DNA of 37,631 bases from Actinomycetes bacterium (GCA_025463905.1 JAODBJ010000119.1:1-37631); one strand, 5' to 3'. Shown: positions 6,990 through 18,528, counted from the first letter of the stretch. Translations and numbers: made by a program. Notes: a model not told the origin generated them from the sequence alone.

Positions 6990-9416
6990 CTATCCCGCTT
7001 GACGTTCGAGTGCTTTTGGTGCGGCGAGCAATCGCTGAACCTCGCCGGTCGCGCCGGAGATCTTCGCGCCGCCGCCCTCCCGCCCGGCCAGGCGAATCGA
7101 GGCGGCGTCGAGAACAACTGCGGTGTCGCTCGTGAGCACCACGATGTCGGCCGCGCCACTCGCAACCCCGGCCACCGAACCGCGCGTTCTATCCACTTTC
7201 TGGGCGCGGATCCCGGCTCCGCCTCGCGCCTGCACCGGGAAGTCGTCGGTGCGAACACGTTTCGCGTATCCGTGCTCGGTGAGCAGCACCACCAGCTCGT
7301 CGTTCGCAACCGCGCACGCCCCCACGACGCGGTCGCCGCTCTTGAGCCGCATGCCCCGGATCGCTCCCGCGCTGCGCCCGACCGGCCGCACTTCGCCCTC
7401 GGCGAACCGGATCGCCTGGCCGCTCGCGGTCACCATGAGCAACTCGTAGTCGTCCCAGCCGGGGAACACCGTGACCACCCGGTCGTCCGCCGGAAGTTTC
7501 ATCGCGACGATCCCGTCGCGCCGTCCCGAGGCCTCGACGAACTCGCTCAGAGACGTACGCTTCACGCCGCCGCTCGCGGTGACGAACACGAGATGGTCGT
7601 GCTCCTCATGCGCTCGGGCGTCGACGATCGCGACGAGACGCTCGCCTTCCGAGAACTGGAAGAGGTTCTGCGCGGCGGTGAGGCGGTCTTTGGGAAGGTC
7701 GTTCGACGTGACGCGGTACGCACGTCCGCGGTCGGTGAAGAAGAGCACCGCAGCGAGCGTCGTGGTCTCAATCACGTGCGCGACGGCGTCGCGCTCTCCC
7801 GCAGTTGCGACCTTCGCCGCACGCGAACGTTCCGGCGTGGCTTTCACGTAGCCGCGCGCGGTCACGGTGACCACGAGCGGTTCGTCTTCCACGAGCGCGT
7901 CCGTGTCGATCACGCCGGTTTCGCCCACCACGATCTCGGTGCGACGCGGCTTCTTGTGCGCGTCGCGAATCGCGGTCAACTCCTCGCGGATGACGCCCAG
8001 CAACACGTCGCGCTTCGAGAGGATGCGCTTCAGTTCGCGGATCGTCGCGGTCAACTCGCGCGCTTCGGCCACGAGTTCGTCACGGCCGAGTTGGGTGAGT
8101 CGCCCGAGCGCGAGGTCGAGAATGTGGTTCGCCTGGATCTCGCTGAACTCGAAGCCCTTCCCCATCAGCGCCGCACGCGCCGCCGGCCGGTCCTTCGACG
8201 CGCGGATCGCCTTGATCACCGCGTCGATCATCTCGACGGCCTTCACCAGACCTTCGACAATGTGTAACCGCGCCTCGGCTTTCTCGAGCCGGTTCTGCGT
8301 GCGGCGCGTCACGACGATCACCTGGTGCTCGAGCCACGCGTGCAACATCTCGACCAGGTTCACCGTGCGCGGCACGCCGTCGACAAGCGCGACCATGTTC
8401 ACACCGAACGTCGTCTGCGCCGGCGTGTACTTGAAGATGTTGTTGAGCACGATCTGGGGATTGGCTTCGGCGCGCAACTCCACCACGAGCCGCGTCGCGC
8501 CTTGGGCAGACTCGTCGCGCACGTCGCGCACGCCATCGATCCGGCCGGCGTTCGCCATCTCGACGAGCTTGCCCGCGATCGCGGCGACGTTGGTCTGGAA
8601 CGGGATCTCGGTGAGCACGATCGCCGCGCCCTTGCGTGACTCCTCGATCGTCGTGCGCGCCCGTACGCGCAACGACCCGCGCCCGGTGCGGTAGGCGTCC
8701 TTGATGCCTTCGTCGCCCATGATGAGTGCGCCGGTCGGGAAGTCGGGGCCCTTCACGAACCGCATCAACTCCGACAGCGTCGCGTCGGGTTTGTCGATCA
8801 GCTTGAGCGCCGCGGCGCACACCTCGCCCAGGTTGTGAGGCGGAACGTTCGTGGCGAGGCCGACCGCGATCCCTTGCGCACCGTTCACGAGCAGGTTCGG
8901 AAAACGCGCCGGGAGCACCGACGGCTCTTCGGTCGAGGCGTCGTAGTTCGGTTCGAAGTCGACGGTGCCTTCGTCGATGCCCGCGAGCATCTGCATCGCG
9001 ATCTCCGATAGCCGGCACTCCGTGTAGCGCGACGCGGCGGGCGGGTCGGCGGGTGACCCGAAGTTGCCGTGCTTGTCGACGAGAGGGTGCGTCAGCGAGA
9101 AGTCTTGGCCCATCCGCACCAGCGCGTCGTAGATCGCGGTGTCGCCGTGCGGGTGGTAGTAGGCCATCACGTCGCCGACGACACGAGCACACTTCACGAA
9201 CGGTCGGTCGGGCCGCAGGCCCGCATCGTGCATCGCCCACAAGATGCGGCGGTGTACCGGCTTCAGGCCGTCGCGAATGTCGGGCAGCGCGCGGCTCACG
9301 ATGACACTCATCGAGTAGTCGAGGAACGCGGACTCGACCTCTTCCGCGAGTGTGCGCTTGGGGATCGGCGCGTCGAACAGCGTGCTCGTGGCGGTAGCCG
9401 CCTTCTTCCTGGCCAT
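6990..9416 (-). CDS. Type IIA DNA topoisomerase subunit A (GyrA/ParC-like)
   Basis: The protein has 808 residues. The breakage-reunion domain shows LDYSMSVIVSRALPDIRDG, KPVHRRILWAM, the quinolone-determining loop YHPHGDTAIYDALVRM (Thr93 and Asp97 at the E. coli Ser83/Asp87 positions), and the catalytic Arg130-Tyr131 in AASRYTECRL. A C-terminal six-bladed propeller follows. The GyrA box, usually Q-basic-RGG-basic-G, is QARGGAG at about 729-735, so both flanking basic residues are Ala. That weakens the case for a true gyrase wrapping domain and favours a topoisomerase IV or paralogous role. The B-type subunit lies 5.4 kb away rather than adjacent, and no dnaA or recF is seen. The ATG start at 9416 is clear. 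Confidence 0.93.
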   Translation of the reverse strand: MARKKAATATSTLFDAPIPKRTLAEEVESAFLDYSMSVIVSRALPDIRDGLKPVHRRILWAMHDAGLRPDRPFVKCARVVGDVMAYYHPHGDTAIYDALVRMGQDFSLTHPLVDKHGNFGSPADPPAASRYTECRLSEIAMQMLAGIDEGTVDFEPNYDASTEEPSVLPARFPNLLVNGAQGIAVGLATNVPPHNLGEVCAAALKLIDKPDATLSELMRFVKGPDFPTGALIMGDEGIKDAYRTGRGSLRVRARTTIEESRKGAAIVLTEIPFQTNVAAIAGKLVEMANAGRIDGVRDVRDESAQGATRLVVELRAEANPQIVLNNIFKYTPAQTTFGVNMVALVDGVPRTVNLVEMLHAWLEHQVIVVTRRTQNRLEKAEARLHIVEGLVKAVEMIDAVIKAIRASKDRPAARAALMGKGFEFSEIQANHILDLALGRLTQLGRDELVAEARELTATIRELKRILSKRDVLLGVIREELTAIRDAHKKPRRTEIVVGETGVIDTDALVEDEPLVVTVTARGYVKATPERSRAAKVATAGERDAVAHVIETTTLAAVLFFTDRGRAYRVTSNDLPKDRLTAAQNLFQFSEGERLVAIVDARAHEEHDHLVFVTASGGVKRTSLSEFVEASGRRDGIVAMKLPADDRVVTVFPGWDDYELLMVTASGQAIRFAEGEVRPVGRSAGAIRGMRLKSGDRVVGACAVANDELVVLLTEHGYAKRVRTDDFPVQARGGAGIRAQKVDRTRGSVAGVASGAADIVVLTSDTAVVLDAASIRLAGREGGGAKISGATGEVQRLLAAPKALERQAG

Positions 9417-9630
9417 GCCGCCACGGTAGGAGGCCAGAGCCCGCGAGACGGGTAACCAAGACCTATCCCTCGCGGCGATTACCCCAAACGCTCCTGCGGC
9501 GCATGCTCACAACGTTCACCTGGGGGCTACTAGGGCGGGAGGGGGCGATCAACATGACCAAAGGCCGTACCTGGACTTGATCAAAGCGAAGGATCGTGCC
9601 GATCTTCCGATCGGTCTGCAGAGCGATCGT

Positions 9631-9664
9631 GCGAACCCGTCGGGCCGCCCCCCGGCGGGTTCGC
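9631..9664 (+). terminator. Strong hairpin, terminator-like
   Basis: A perfect 9-bp stem (GCGAACCCG with CGGGTTCGC, 9631-9639 and 9656-9664) encloses a 16-base GC-rich loop. On the plus strand it is followed by ATTCGTTTGTT, and on the minus strand by no T-run. It lies between the FHA gene and topoisomerase A, both minus strand, so it may simply end the FHA transcript. The T-rich side, however, faces plus-strand transcription, for which no gene is visible upstream. Confidence 0.5.
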
Positions 9665-9685
9665 ATTCGTTTGTTCGCGCGCCGG

Positions 9686-10306
9686 TCAGAACCGGTTTCG
9701 CACGACTTTCCACTGCTGCGCCCGGAGCGCCAACGTTTCCTTGTTGCGTTCGGTCGGGCCGTCGAGTTCGAACTTGTCGTAGAGACCCTGCAACGTCATC
9801 TTCACCGCCGCGGTGCTGGTGAAGCGTTTCTCTGCCACCTCTTTCAGCGTGGCGAGACGCGGCGCCGGCCGGCCTTCGTCGTAGTGCATGAAGAGATACT
9901 CGAGGACCTCCTGCTCGACGTTCGTCAGGCGCACTTCGCGTTCCGCGACCCGGCGGGTCGTTGCCGCGTCGCCGCCGGCTCGTTCCTCCTCGCTGAGCAG
10001 GAACCGCATCTGCGACACGCCCGCGAGGTCGATCGTCGACCCATGTGTGAGCGGATGAGGCTGCCACGGGCGTAGTTCCACCCCGTCGACCGACGTCCCG
10101 TTGGTGGAGCCGAGATCGATCACGCGGTATACGCCGGCTTCCCGCTCGACCCGCGCGTGTAGGCGGCTCACGGACGTGTGATCGACGACCACATCGTTCT
10201 CTGCGCCGCGTCCGATGCGGATCACCGCGCCTTCGAGTTCGATGTCTGTTGCGCCGTCACCAGCGCCCGCGCCTCCCACCGGCGCGCCCGCCCTCAGTCT
10301 TGCCAC
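9686..10306 (-). CDS. FHA domain protein with C-terminal winged-helix-like domain
   Basis: The protein has 206 residues. Residues ~23-105 form a forkhead-associated phosphothreonine-binding domain with the conserved Arg in IRIGRGAENDVVV, SRLHARV, and DLGSTNGTSVDG. The C-terminal ~85 residues (RLTNVEQEVLEYLFMHYDEG, then STAAVKMTLQGLYDKF) read like a winged helix or sigma-region-4-like helix-turn-helix. This makes it a plausible phosphorylation-controlled DNA-binding protein. It is divergent from the protein kinase-ATPase, with start codons only about 33 bases apart. The natural model is that the kinase, or its autophosphorylated threonines, is the FHA partner. The start is GTG 10306. Confidence 0.88.
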   Translation of the reverse strand: MARLRAGAPVGGAGAGDGATDIELEGAVIRIGRGAENDVVVDHTSVSRLHARVEREAGVYRVIDLGSTNGTSVDGVELRPWQPHPLTHGSTIDLAGVSQMRFLLSEEERAGGDAATTRRVAEREVRLTNVEQEVLEYLFMHYDEGRPAPRLATLKEVAEKRFTSTAAVKMTLQGLYDKFELDGPTERNKETLALRAQQWKVVRNRF

Positions 10307-10339
10307 TGGCGGTCAATGTACGACGCGCGGTGTGGGATC

Positions 10340-13819
<3,480 letters not shown>

Positions 13820-13845
13820 AGCAGCGGACCAGCGCCGTCCCTCGG

Positions 13846-13880
13846 CCGGAAACGGCAGGCACGGCTTTTGCGCCTTCCGG
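13846..13880 (+). terminator. Weak inverted repeat after the kinase gene
   Basis: CCGGAA (13846-13851) pairs with TTCCGG (13875-13880) around a 23-base loop, 26 bases past the kinase stop. There is no T-run. It could end the kinase transcript or form part of the downstream promoter region, as it abuts the CRP-like site. Confidence 0.25.
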
Positions 13881-13896
13881 TGTGATCTGAGTCACG
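13881..13896 (+). promoter_or_regulatory. CRP/FNR-type binding site
   Basis: TGTGATCTGAGTCACG matches the CRP-family consensus TGTGA-N6-TCACA at all but the final base. It lies 194 bases before the start of the small exported peptide and 61 bases after the kinase stop, in a gene-free interval, which is where an activator site for that unit would sit. The match is seen directly; binding and cAMP dependence are inference. Confidence 0.5.
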
Positions 13897-13972
13897 TACG
13901 GCATTTGGGTATCAACCACGCACCGTGGTCGGGTCGATCACCTCTCCAGCGTCACGGACGACGCAAACCTGG

Positions 13973-13999
13973 ATGAGACGAAGAACCGCACGCGTGTAG
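13973..13999 (+). other. Possible 8-codon leader ORF
   Basis: An ATG-to-TAG reading frame in the leader of the 37-residue peptide encodes MRRRTARV. The first three Arg codons are AGA, CGA and AGA, of which AGA is normally rare in genomes this GC-rich. That is the pattern of a translation-sensing leader, but the ORF is very short, lacks a clear ribosome binding site, and can easily be chance. Confidence 0.15.
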
Positions 14000-14074
14000 T
14001 TGGTCGCCTGCGCGGCGGCGAGTCAGTGGCGAACCCGGCTTCCAGGCCCACTCGGAGAGAAAGGCCTGCCGGAA

Positions 14075-14188
14075 ATGACTCGTTTCGCTCGCAAGAACTA
14101 CCGCGCAATTGTTGCCACGCTCGGTGCCGTCGCCGCCTTGTCCGCCACCACGGGCATGTCAGTCCTCGCCGACATCCACTGGCACTGA
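14075..14188 (+). CDS. Small exported or membrane peptide, 37 aa
   Basis: From ATG 14075 the product has a basic N-terminus (MTRFARKNYR), a hydrophobic core (AIVATLGAVAALSATTG) and a short end (MSVLADIHWH). This looks like a signal peptide or a single membrane anchor with almost no mature domain. A purine-rich GGAGAGAAAGG lies ten bases upstream, inside the loop of a 6-bp hairpin (CAGGCC 14043-14048 with GGCCTG 14063-14068), which could affect ribosome access. A CRP-like site lies upstream and a strong terminator at 14249-14279, so it is a self-contained unit. The function is unknown; a dual RNA/peptide role is possible. An in-frame TTG at 14000 would give 62 residues without support. Confidence 0.5.
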   Translation: MTRFARKNYRAIVATLGAVAALSATTGMSVLADIHWH

Positions 14189-14248
14189 GACTCGCCTGAG
14201 CATCCGGCTACAACGCGGTAGCCGAACGCAACAGCAAACGAACCCAAA

Positions 14249-14279
14249 GGCCCGCTGCCGACAGCCCCGGCGGCGGGCC
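14249..14279 (+). terminator. Intrinsic terminator-like hairpin
   Basis: A 12-bp stem with one G-T pair (GGCCCGCTGCCG with CGGCGGCGGGCC) closes a 7-base loop (14261-14267). It is the strongest hairpin in this interval and lies 60 bases after the small peptide gene and 126 before the next plus-strand start. It lacks a long T-run, as is common in actinomycetes. Confidence 0.6.
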
Positions 14280-14404
14280 GGTTCGCGCGTGCTCCCGCTG
14301 CGCGGCCGAACGTTAGAAGTTGCTGTGAATGCGCTCTCAGCGCTTCCTTCCGCCTCGTCGCGTCCCGATACCAAACGGGCACGGGGTCATACGAAGGAGC
14401 GCAC

Positions 14405-14809
14405 ATGACAGTTACACCGATCACCAACCCGGCGCTGAGCGCCACCACCGCTACGCCCGCGACGCAGGCTGCCGACCTCAAGAAGCGGCTGCAGGCCGTT
14501 GCCGACCTGTTGAAAATGTCGACCGACGACTTGTTGAAGCAGCTGCAGAGCGGCAAGAGCCTCGCCGACGTCGCGAAGGACAAAGGCGTGTCCCGCGACG
14601 CGCTCGTTTCCGCGATCAAGCAGGACTTCGCCAAGAACGCGCCGGCGAACGCAAACGTCGACGCGTCGAAACTCGACGAGGTCGTCAACAAGATCGTCGA
14701 CCGCAAGGGTGGTCCCGCGGGGGCGCACGGTCATCATCACCACCACGACGACTCAACGAACGCGACTTCGTCGCAATCGACGGTGTCGGGATTGCCGCTG
14801 CGGGCTTGA
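14405..14809 (+). CDS. Helical protein with His-rich tail, unknown function
   Basis: The protein has 134 residues. ATG 14405 has AAGGAG six bases upstream. The core (KKRLQAVADLLKMSTDDLLK, then QSGKSLADVAKDKGVSRDAL) is an amphipathic helical unit of a kind frequent in actinobacterial proteins, resembling a helix-turn-helix repeat (Leu-Ser-x-Asp-Leu followed by a Ser-Leu-Ala-Asp-Val-Ala motif). The tail holds AHGHHHHHDD, a likely metal-binding cluster, then a Ser/Thr-rich end. The N-terminus is Thr/Ala/Pro-rich without a convincing signal peptide. It is convergent with the topoisomerase B gene (26-base gap). Its role could be metal buffering or a structural one; I have no family name for it. 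Confidence 0.75.
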   Translation: MTVTPITNPALSATTATPATQAADLKKRLQAVADLLKMSTDDLLKQLQSGKSLADVAKDKGVSRDALVSAIKQDFAKNAPANANVDASKLDEVVNKIVDRKGGPAGAHGHHHHHDDSTNATSSQSTVSGLPLRA

Positions 14810-14835
14810 GTTCGAGGTCCGCAGGACGCGTCGAC

Positions 14836-16782
14836 TCAGATGTCGAGGAAGCGCACGTCCTTGGCATTCTGCTGGATGAACGTCTTGCGGGCCTCGACGT
14901 CGTCGCCCATGAGGATCGACAGGATCTCGTCGGCGATGGCGGCCTGATCCACATCGATCTGCACGAGGTGGCGCGTCGCCGGGTTCATACACGTCTCGCG
15001 TAGCTCCGGCGCGTCCATCTCACCGAGGCCCTTGAAACGCGCGAACGTCAGGTTGCGGTTGGTGTTTTGCTCGACGACCTGCAGACGCGCCGCTTCGTCC
15101 GGCACGTAGCTCTTCCGCCCCGCGACTTCACCCGAATAGAGCGGCGGCTGCGCGACGTACAGGTGGCCGGCTTCCACGAGCGCCGTCATCTGCCGGTAGA
15201 AGAACGTGATGAGCAGCGTACGGATGTGTCCGCCGTCGACGTCCGCGTCGGCGAGGATCACGACCTTTCCGTAACGCACTTTCGACACATCGAAGCTCGG
15301 GCCGATCCCACCACCGATCGCGGAGATCAACGATTGGATCTCCGTGTTCGCAACGACCTTGTCCATTGACGCGCGTTCGACGTTGAGGATCTTGCCGCGC
15401 AACGGGAGGATGGCCTGCGTCCTCGGGTCGCGCGCGTCACGCGCCGAGCCACCCGCAGAGTTGCCCTCCACCAAGAACAGTTCGGTCTCCCCCGACGCGC
15501 GCGACGAACAGTCGGCGAGCTTGTCGGGCATGCCCACACCATCGAGCGCGGTCTTGCGCCGCGTGAGATCGCGAGCCTGCTTGGCTGCCGAACGGGCCTT
15601 CGACGCGCTCGTGGCCTTCGTGATAATTGCCTTCGCCGGGTTCGGGTGCTCTTCCAACCAGCGCCAGAAGTGCTCGTTGGTCGCGCGTTCCACTAACGAA
15701 CGGATCTCGGTGTTGCCGAGCTTCGCCTTGGTCTGACCTTCGAACTGCGGGTCGGCGAGGCGCACCGACACGATCGCGGTGAGCCCTTCGCGCACGTCGT
15801 CGCCCTGGAACACAGGGTCCTTCGCCTTCAGCAGGCCGCGGTCCTTTGCGTAGCGGTTGATCGCGAGGGTGAGCGCGCGCTTGAACCCTTCGGCGTGCAT
15901 TCCGCCTTCGGTGGTGGAGATGCCGTTCGCGTACGTATGGAGACCTTCGTTGTAGGCCGAGTTCCACTGCCACGCGACTTCGACGTCACCTTCAGGGCCG
16001 CGATCGCTGAAGTATCCGACGTCTTTGAACAGCGGATCCTTCGCCCCGTTGAGGTGACGCACGAAGTCGACGATGCCGCCGTCGAATTGGAACGTCTGCT
16101 CGTGCTCGTGACCTTTGCGTTCGTCGTGGAAACCGATCGCCAACCCGCGGTTGAGGAACGCCATCACTTGCAGACGTTCCATCACCGTGGACGCGCGGAA
16201 CTCAACCTCTTCGAACACGTCGGGGTCGGGCCAGAACGTGATCGTGGTCCCGCTCCCCCGCCGCGCTTTCGCGACCACCTTCAACGGTCCTTGCGGCACG
16301 CCCGGCTTCACGCCGTTGCGGCTCTTCACCGCCGCATACTCCTGGCGCCACCGTTGCCCGTCGCGGTCGATATCGACCACAAGTCTGCGCGACAACGCGT
16401 TCACCACCGACACGCCTACCCCGTGCAGGCCGCCCGACACCTTGTAGCCGCCGCCGCCGAACTTGCCGCCGGCGTGCAGCATCGTCATCACCACTTCGGC
16501 GGCCGACTTGCCCTTGTAGTGCGGGTGCTCGTCGACTGGGATGCCGCGGCCGTTGTCGGTGACTCGGCACGCGCCGTCGGGAAGCAGCGTCACGTCGATA
16601 CGGGTGCAATAGCCCGCCATTGCCTCGTCGACCGCATTGTCGACGACCTCCCAAACGAGGTGGTGCAGCCCGGTCGGTCCGGTTGAACCGATGTACATAC
16701 CGGGCCGCTTGCGGACCGGGTCGAGTCCCTCGAGAACCTGGATCTGCTCGGCGTCGTAGCCACTGCTCGCCCTGCGCGCCAT
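14836..16782 (-). CDS. Type IIA DNA topoisomerase subunit B (GyrB/ParE-like)
   Basis: The protein has about 648 residues. The GHKL ATPase opens with VRKRPGMYIGSTG, the catalytic Glu45 in WEVVDNAVDE, VTDNGRGIPVD and the lid SGGLHGVGVSVVNALS. The transducer domain follows, then the Toprim metal site with EGNSAGG and LADADVDGGHIRT, and the end GLGEMD...IQQNAKDVRFLDI. The GGGGYKVSGGLHG lid and the KFGG segment are GyrB-like. I prefer ATG 16782; GTG 16803 adds seven residues. Neither has a good ribosome binding site, so the mRNA may be leaderless. It pairs functionally with the A subunit at 6990-9416 although the two are 5.4 kb apart on the same strand with plus-strand genes between. Gyrase versus topoisomerase IV is unresolved. 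Confidence 0.93.
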   Translation of the reverse strand: MARRASSGYDAEQIQVLEGLDPVRKRPGMYIGSTGPTGLHHLVWEVVDNAVDEAMAGYCTRIDVTLLPDGACRVTDNGRGIPVDEHPHYKGKSAAEVVMTMLHAGGKFGGGGYKVSGGLHGVGVSVVNALSRRLVVDIDRDGQRWRQEYAAVKSRNGVKPGVPQGPLKVVAKARRGSGTTITFWPDPDVFEEVEFRASTVMERLQVMAFLNRGLAIGFHDERKGHEHEQTFQFDGGIVDFVRHLNGAKDPLFKDVGYFSDRGPEGDVEVAWQWNSAYNEGLHTYANGISTTEGGMHAEGFKRALTLAINRYAKDRGLLKAKDPVFQGDDVREGLTAIVSVRLADPQFEGQTKAKLGNTEIRSLVERATNEHFWRWLEEHPNPAKAIITKATSASKARSAAKQARDLTRRKTALDGVGMPDKLADCSSRASGETELFLVEGNSAGGSARDARDPRTQAILPLRGKILNVERASMDKVVANTEIQSLISAIGGGIGPSFDVSKVRYGKVVILADADVDGGHIRTLLITFFYRQMTALVEAGHLYVAQPPLYSGEVAGRKSYVPDEAARLQVVEQNTNRNLTFARFKGLGEMDAPELRETCMNPATRHLVQIDVDQAAIADEILSILMGDDVEARKTFIQQNAKDVRFLDI

Positions 16783-16869
16783 GTGGTCACGATAGAGGGG
16801 CACTGCGCCGGTTTCGTGACTCTGCGGCCGTGCTCGCGCCGGTCCTCGGGGTCTGCTAAACCGCCGGAC

Positions 16870-17325
16870 ATGCCCAAAGTGTTCGCATCAACGGCCGAGC
16901 TCGCGTCGTCGGTGGGTGCCGACCTCGGCACCACCGACTGGATCACGGTCCAGCAGGATCAGGTCGACAAGTTCGCGGACGCGACGCTCGACCACCAGTG
17001 GATCCACACCGACACGGAGCGGGCGCGCAGTGGCCCGTTCGGCGGGCCCATCGCGCACGGCTATCTCACGATGTCGCTCGCGAGCCACTTCCTCTCCGAC
17101 CTCGCGCGCGTCGAAGGCATCTCGATGGGCATCAATTACGGCGTCGACAAGGTGCGCTTCCCGAGCCCGGTACCGGTCGGCTCGCGCTTGCGCGGCCGCG
17201 GCGAAGTCGTCGACGTGAAGGAAGTGCCCGGGGGTGTACAAGCGGTGGTCCGCGTCACGATCGAGCGCGAGGGTTCAGACAAGCCCGCCGCGATCGTCGA
17301 CACCGTCAGCCGCTACCTCCTGTAA
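16870..17325 (+). CDS. MaoC family dehydratase, (R)-enoyl-CoA hydratase-like
   Basis: The protein has 151 residues in a single hot-dog domain. The hydratase-2 motif is present: Asp41 and His46 in DHQWIHTD, followed by GPFGGPIAHGYLTMSL. It should hydrate trans-2-enoyl-CoA to (R)-3-hydroxyacyl-CoA. The start is ATG 16870; the frame extends upstream into the topoisomerase B promoter region without a ribosome binding site. It is divergent from topoisomerase B and stands alone, followed by a terminator at 17353. Confidence 0.9.
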   Translation: MPKVFASTAELASSVGADLGTTDWITVQQDQVDKFADATLDHQWIHTDTERARSGPFGGPIAHGYLTMSLASHFLSDLARVEGISMGINYGVDKVRFPSPVPVGSRLRGRGEVVDVKEVPGGVQAVVRVTIEREGSDKPAAIVDTVSRYLL

Positions 17326-17352
17326 CTCCCGCACACGGATACATCGTCTGCC

Positions 17353-17370
17353 CGCCGGGTCAACCCGGCG
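17353..17370 (+). terminator. Hairpin terminator after MaoC gene
   Basis: A perfect 7-bp stem, CGCCGGG with CCCGGCG, closes a TCAA tetraloop 28 bases after the MaoC stop. There is no T-run downstream. Confidence 0.5.
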
Positions 17371-17458
17371 TGCTCGCCCCGTAGTTGGTCGACGCGTCCC
17401 GCTCCCAGAACAAACGCATCGGCCGATATGCATCGACCTCTTCGAGGACGAAGGTCAT
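17360..17458 (-). CDS. Possible very short protein, 32 aa
   Basis: ATG 17458 to TGA 17360 encodes a peptide beginning MTFVLEEVDAYRPMRLFWER. It is rich in aromatic residues and balanced in charge, unlike the Arg-rich shadow frames around it. Two more in-frame ATGs lie at 17473 and 17470, and the frame stays open to about 17560. No ribosome binding site is evident, and the stop lies inside the MaoC terminator loop. It may be chance or a gene remnant. Confidence 0.2.
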   Translation of the reverse strand: MTFVLEEVDAYRPMRLFWERDASTNYGASTPG

Positions 17459-17716
17459 GGCGGTCGTCATCATCGCCGTGCCGGGCACGCGCGGAAGGAT
17501 GGAGCGAACGCGGGTCTTGGGTTCGCATTTCTCCCCTGGGTACCACTGTTGGCGAGTTGTCTAGACCGACGAGGACCGTGGCCGACACGCTCGCCCCGTG
17601 GCGGGTCAACCAAGCCCGGAGCGTACGCGGGCCCGCGCCGCTGCGCAACGCCGCCGCCCGGCGCCTGCAGATGGGGCTGCGCATGAGTCGGCGCCGGCCC
17701 GCTACGTTCTCACGCC

Positions 17717-18505
17717 GTGCTCCTCGACGAATTCCGCCTGGATGACCAAGTAGCGATCGTGACCGGTGCCGGTCGCGGCATCGGCGCCGCCGTCGCACGC
17801 GCGTATGCCGAGGCGGGAGCGCACGTCGTGCTCGCCGCGCGAACCAAAGAACAACTCGACGCTGTCGCGGCCGACGTCGTCGGTCAGGGTCGACGCGCGC
17901 TGGTGATTCCGTCCGACGTGAACGACAACGCCGCGGTCGACGCCATCGTCGAACAGACGATGAGCGAGTTCGGCCGCATCGACGTGGTGGTCAACAATGC
18001 CGGCGGCACGACGCCTCGGCCGTTCCTCGCAACGAGCGCCGGATTCTTCGAACGGTCATTCCACTTCAATGTCACGACCGCGTTCGTGCTAAGCAAAGCG
18101 GCGACGCCGCACATGCTCAGCGCGGGGAGCGGCTCGATCGTCAACATCTCGTCCGCGATCGGGCGGCTGCGGGATCGTGGATTCGTCGCGTACGGAACGG
18201 CGAAAGCCGCGCTTTCGCACATGACCCGCTTGATGGCGGCCGACCTCGCACCGAAAGTGCGGGTGAACGGCATCGCGGTTGGGTCGGTTGCGACGAGCGC
18301 ATTGGAAACCGTGCTCGACGACGACGCCATCCGCGACGAGATGGTGCTTCGCACGCCGCTGAAACGGCTCGGGCGACCCGAGGACATCGCGCTCTGTGCG
18401 CTGTACCTCGCGTCGCCCGCAGCCAGTTTCGTGACGGGAAAGATCATGGAGATCGACGGTGGCCTCGAAGAGGCGAACCTCAATCTCGGCCTGCCCGATC
18501 TCTAG
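17717..18505 (+). CDS. SDR family NAD(P)-dependent oxidoreductase
   Basis: This protein of 262 residues is a classical short-chain dehydrogenase. It has the cofactor motif VTGAGRGIGAAVARA, the NNAGG motif, the catalytic Ser in IVNISSAIG and the YGTAK Tyr-Lys pair, and ends with TGKIMEIDGG as in FabG-type enzymes. It probably interconverts a hydroxyl and a keto group in a lipid or steroid substrate. The start is GTG 17717. It is transcribed alone and is convergent with CsbD (23-base gap). Confidence 0.92.
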   Translation: MLLDEFRLDDQVAIVTGAGRGIGAAVARAYAEAGAHVVLAARTKEQLDAVAADVVGQGRRALVIPSDVNDNAAVDAIVEQTMSEFGRIDVVVNNAGGTTPRPFLATSAGFFERSFHFNVTTAFVLSKAATPHMLSAGSGSIVNISSAIGRLRDRGFVAYGTAKAALSHMTRLMAADLAPKVRVNGIAVGSVATSALETVLDDDAIRDEMVLRTPLKRLGRPEDIALCALYLASPAASFVTGKIMEIDGGLEEANLNLGLPDL

Positions 18506-18528
18506 AAGGATCGGGGCGAGGCGGCGAG

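Larger units (their letters stand above)
17326..17716. other. 391-bp gap between MaoC and SDR genes
   Basis: This interval holds the MaoC terminator (17353-17370), a possible short minus-strand frame (17360-17458), and the promoter of the SDR gene at its right end. Longer open frames on both strands are Arg/Pro-rich and look like GC-driven shadows. I see no RNA gene or repeat. Confidence 0.5.

Noticed and set aside
9554-9580. Eight-codon plus-strand ORF (MTKGRTWT) with a strong purine run upstream
   Set aside because: Too short to support as a gene; kept only as part of the possible small RNA observation.
13897-14074. Possible known riboswitch (c-di-AMP, c-di-GMP or cobalamin class) before the 37-aa peptide
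   Set aside because: I could not match the conserved core of any of these classes; only generic hairpins are visible.
17428-17745. 105-codon plus-strand ORF before the SDR gene
   Set aside because: Composition is Arg/Pro/Ser-rich like a GC shadow, and it runs into the SDR start in another frame without a ribosome binding site.
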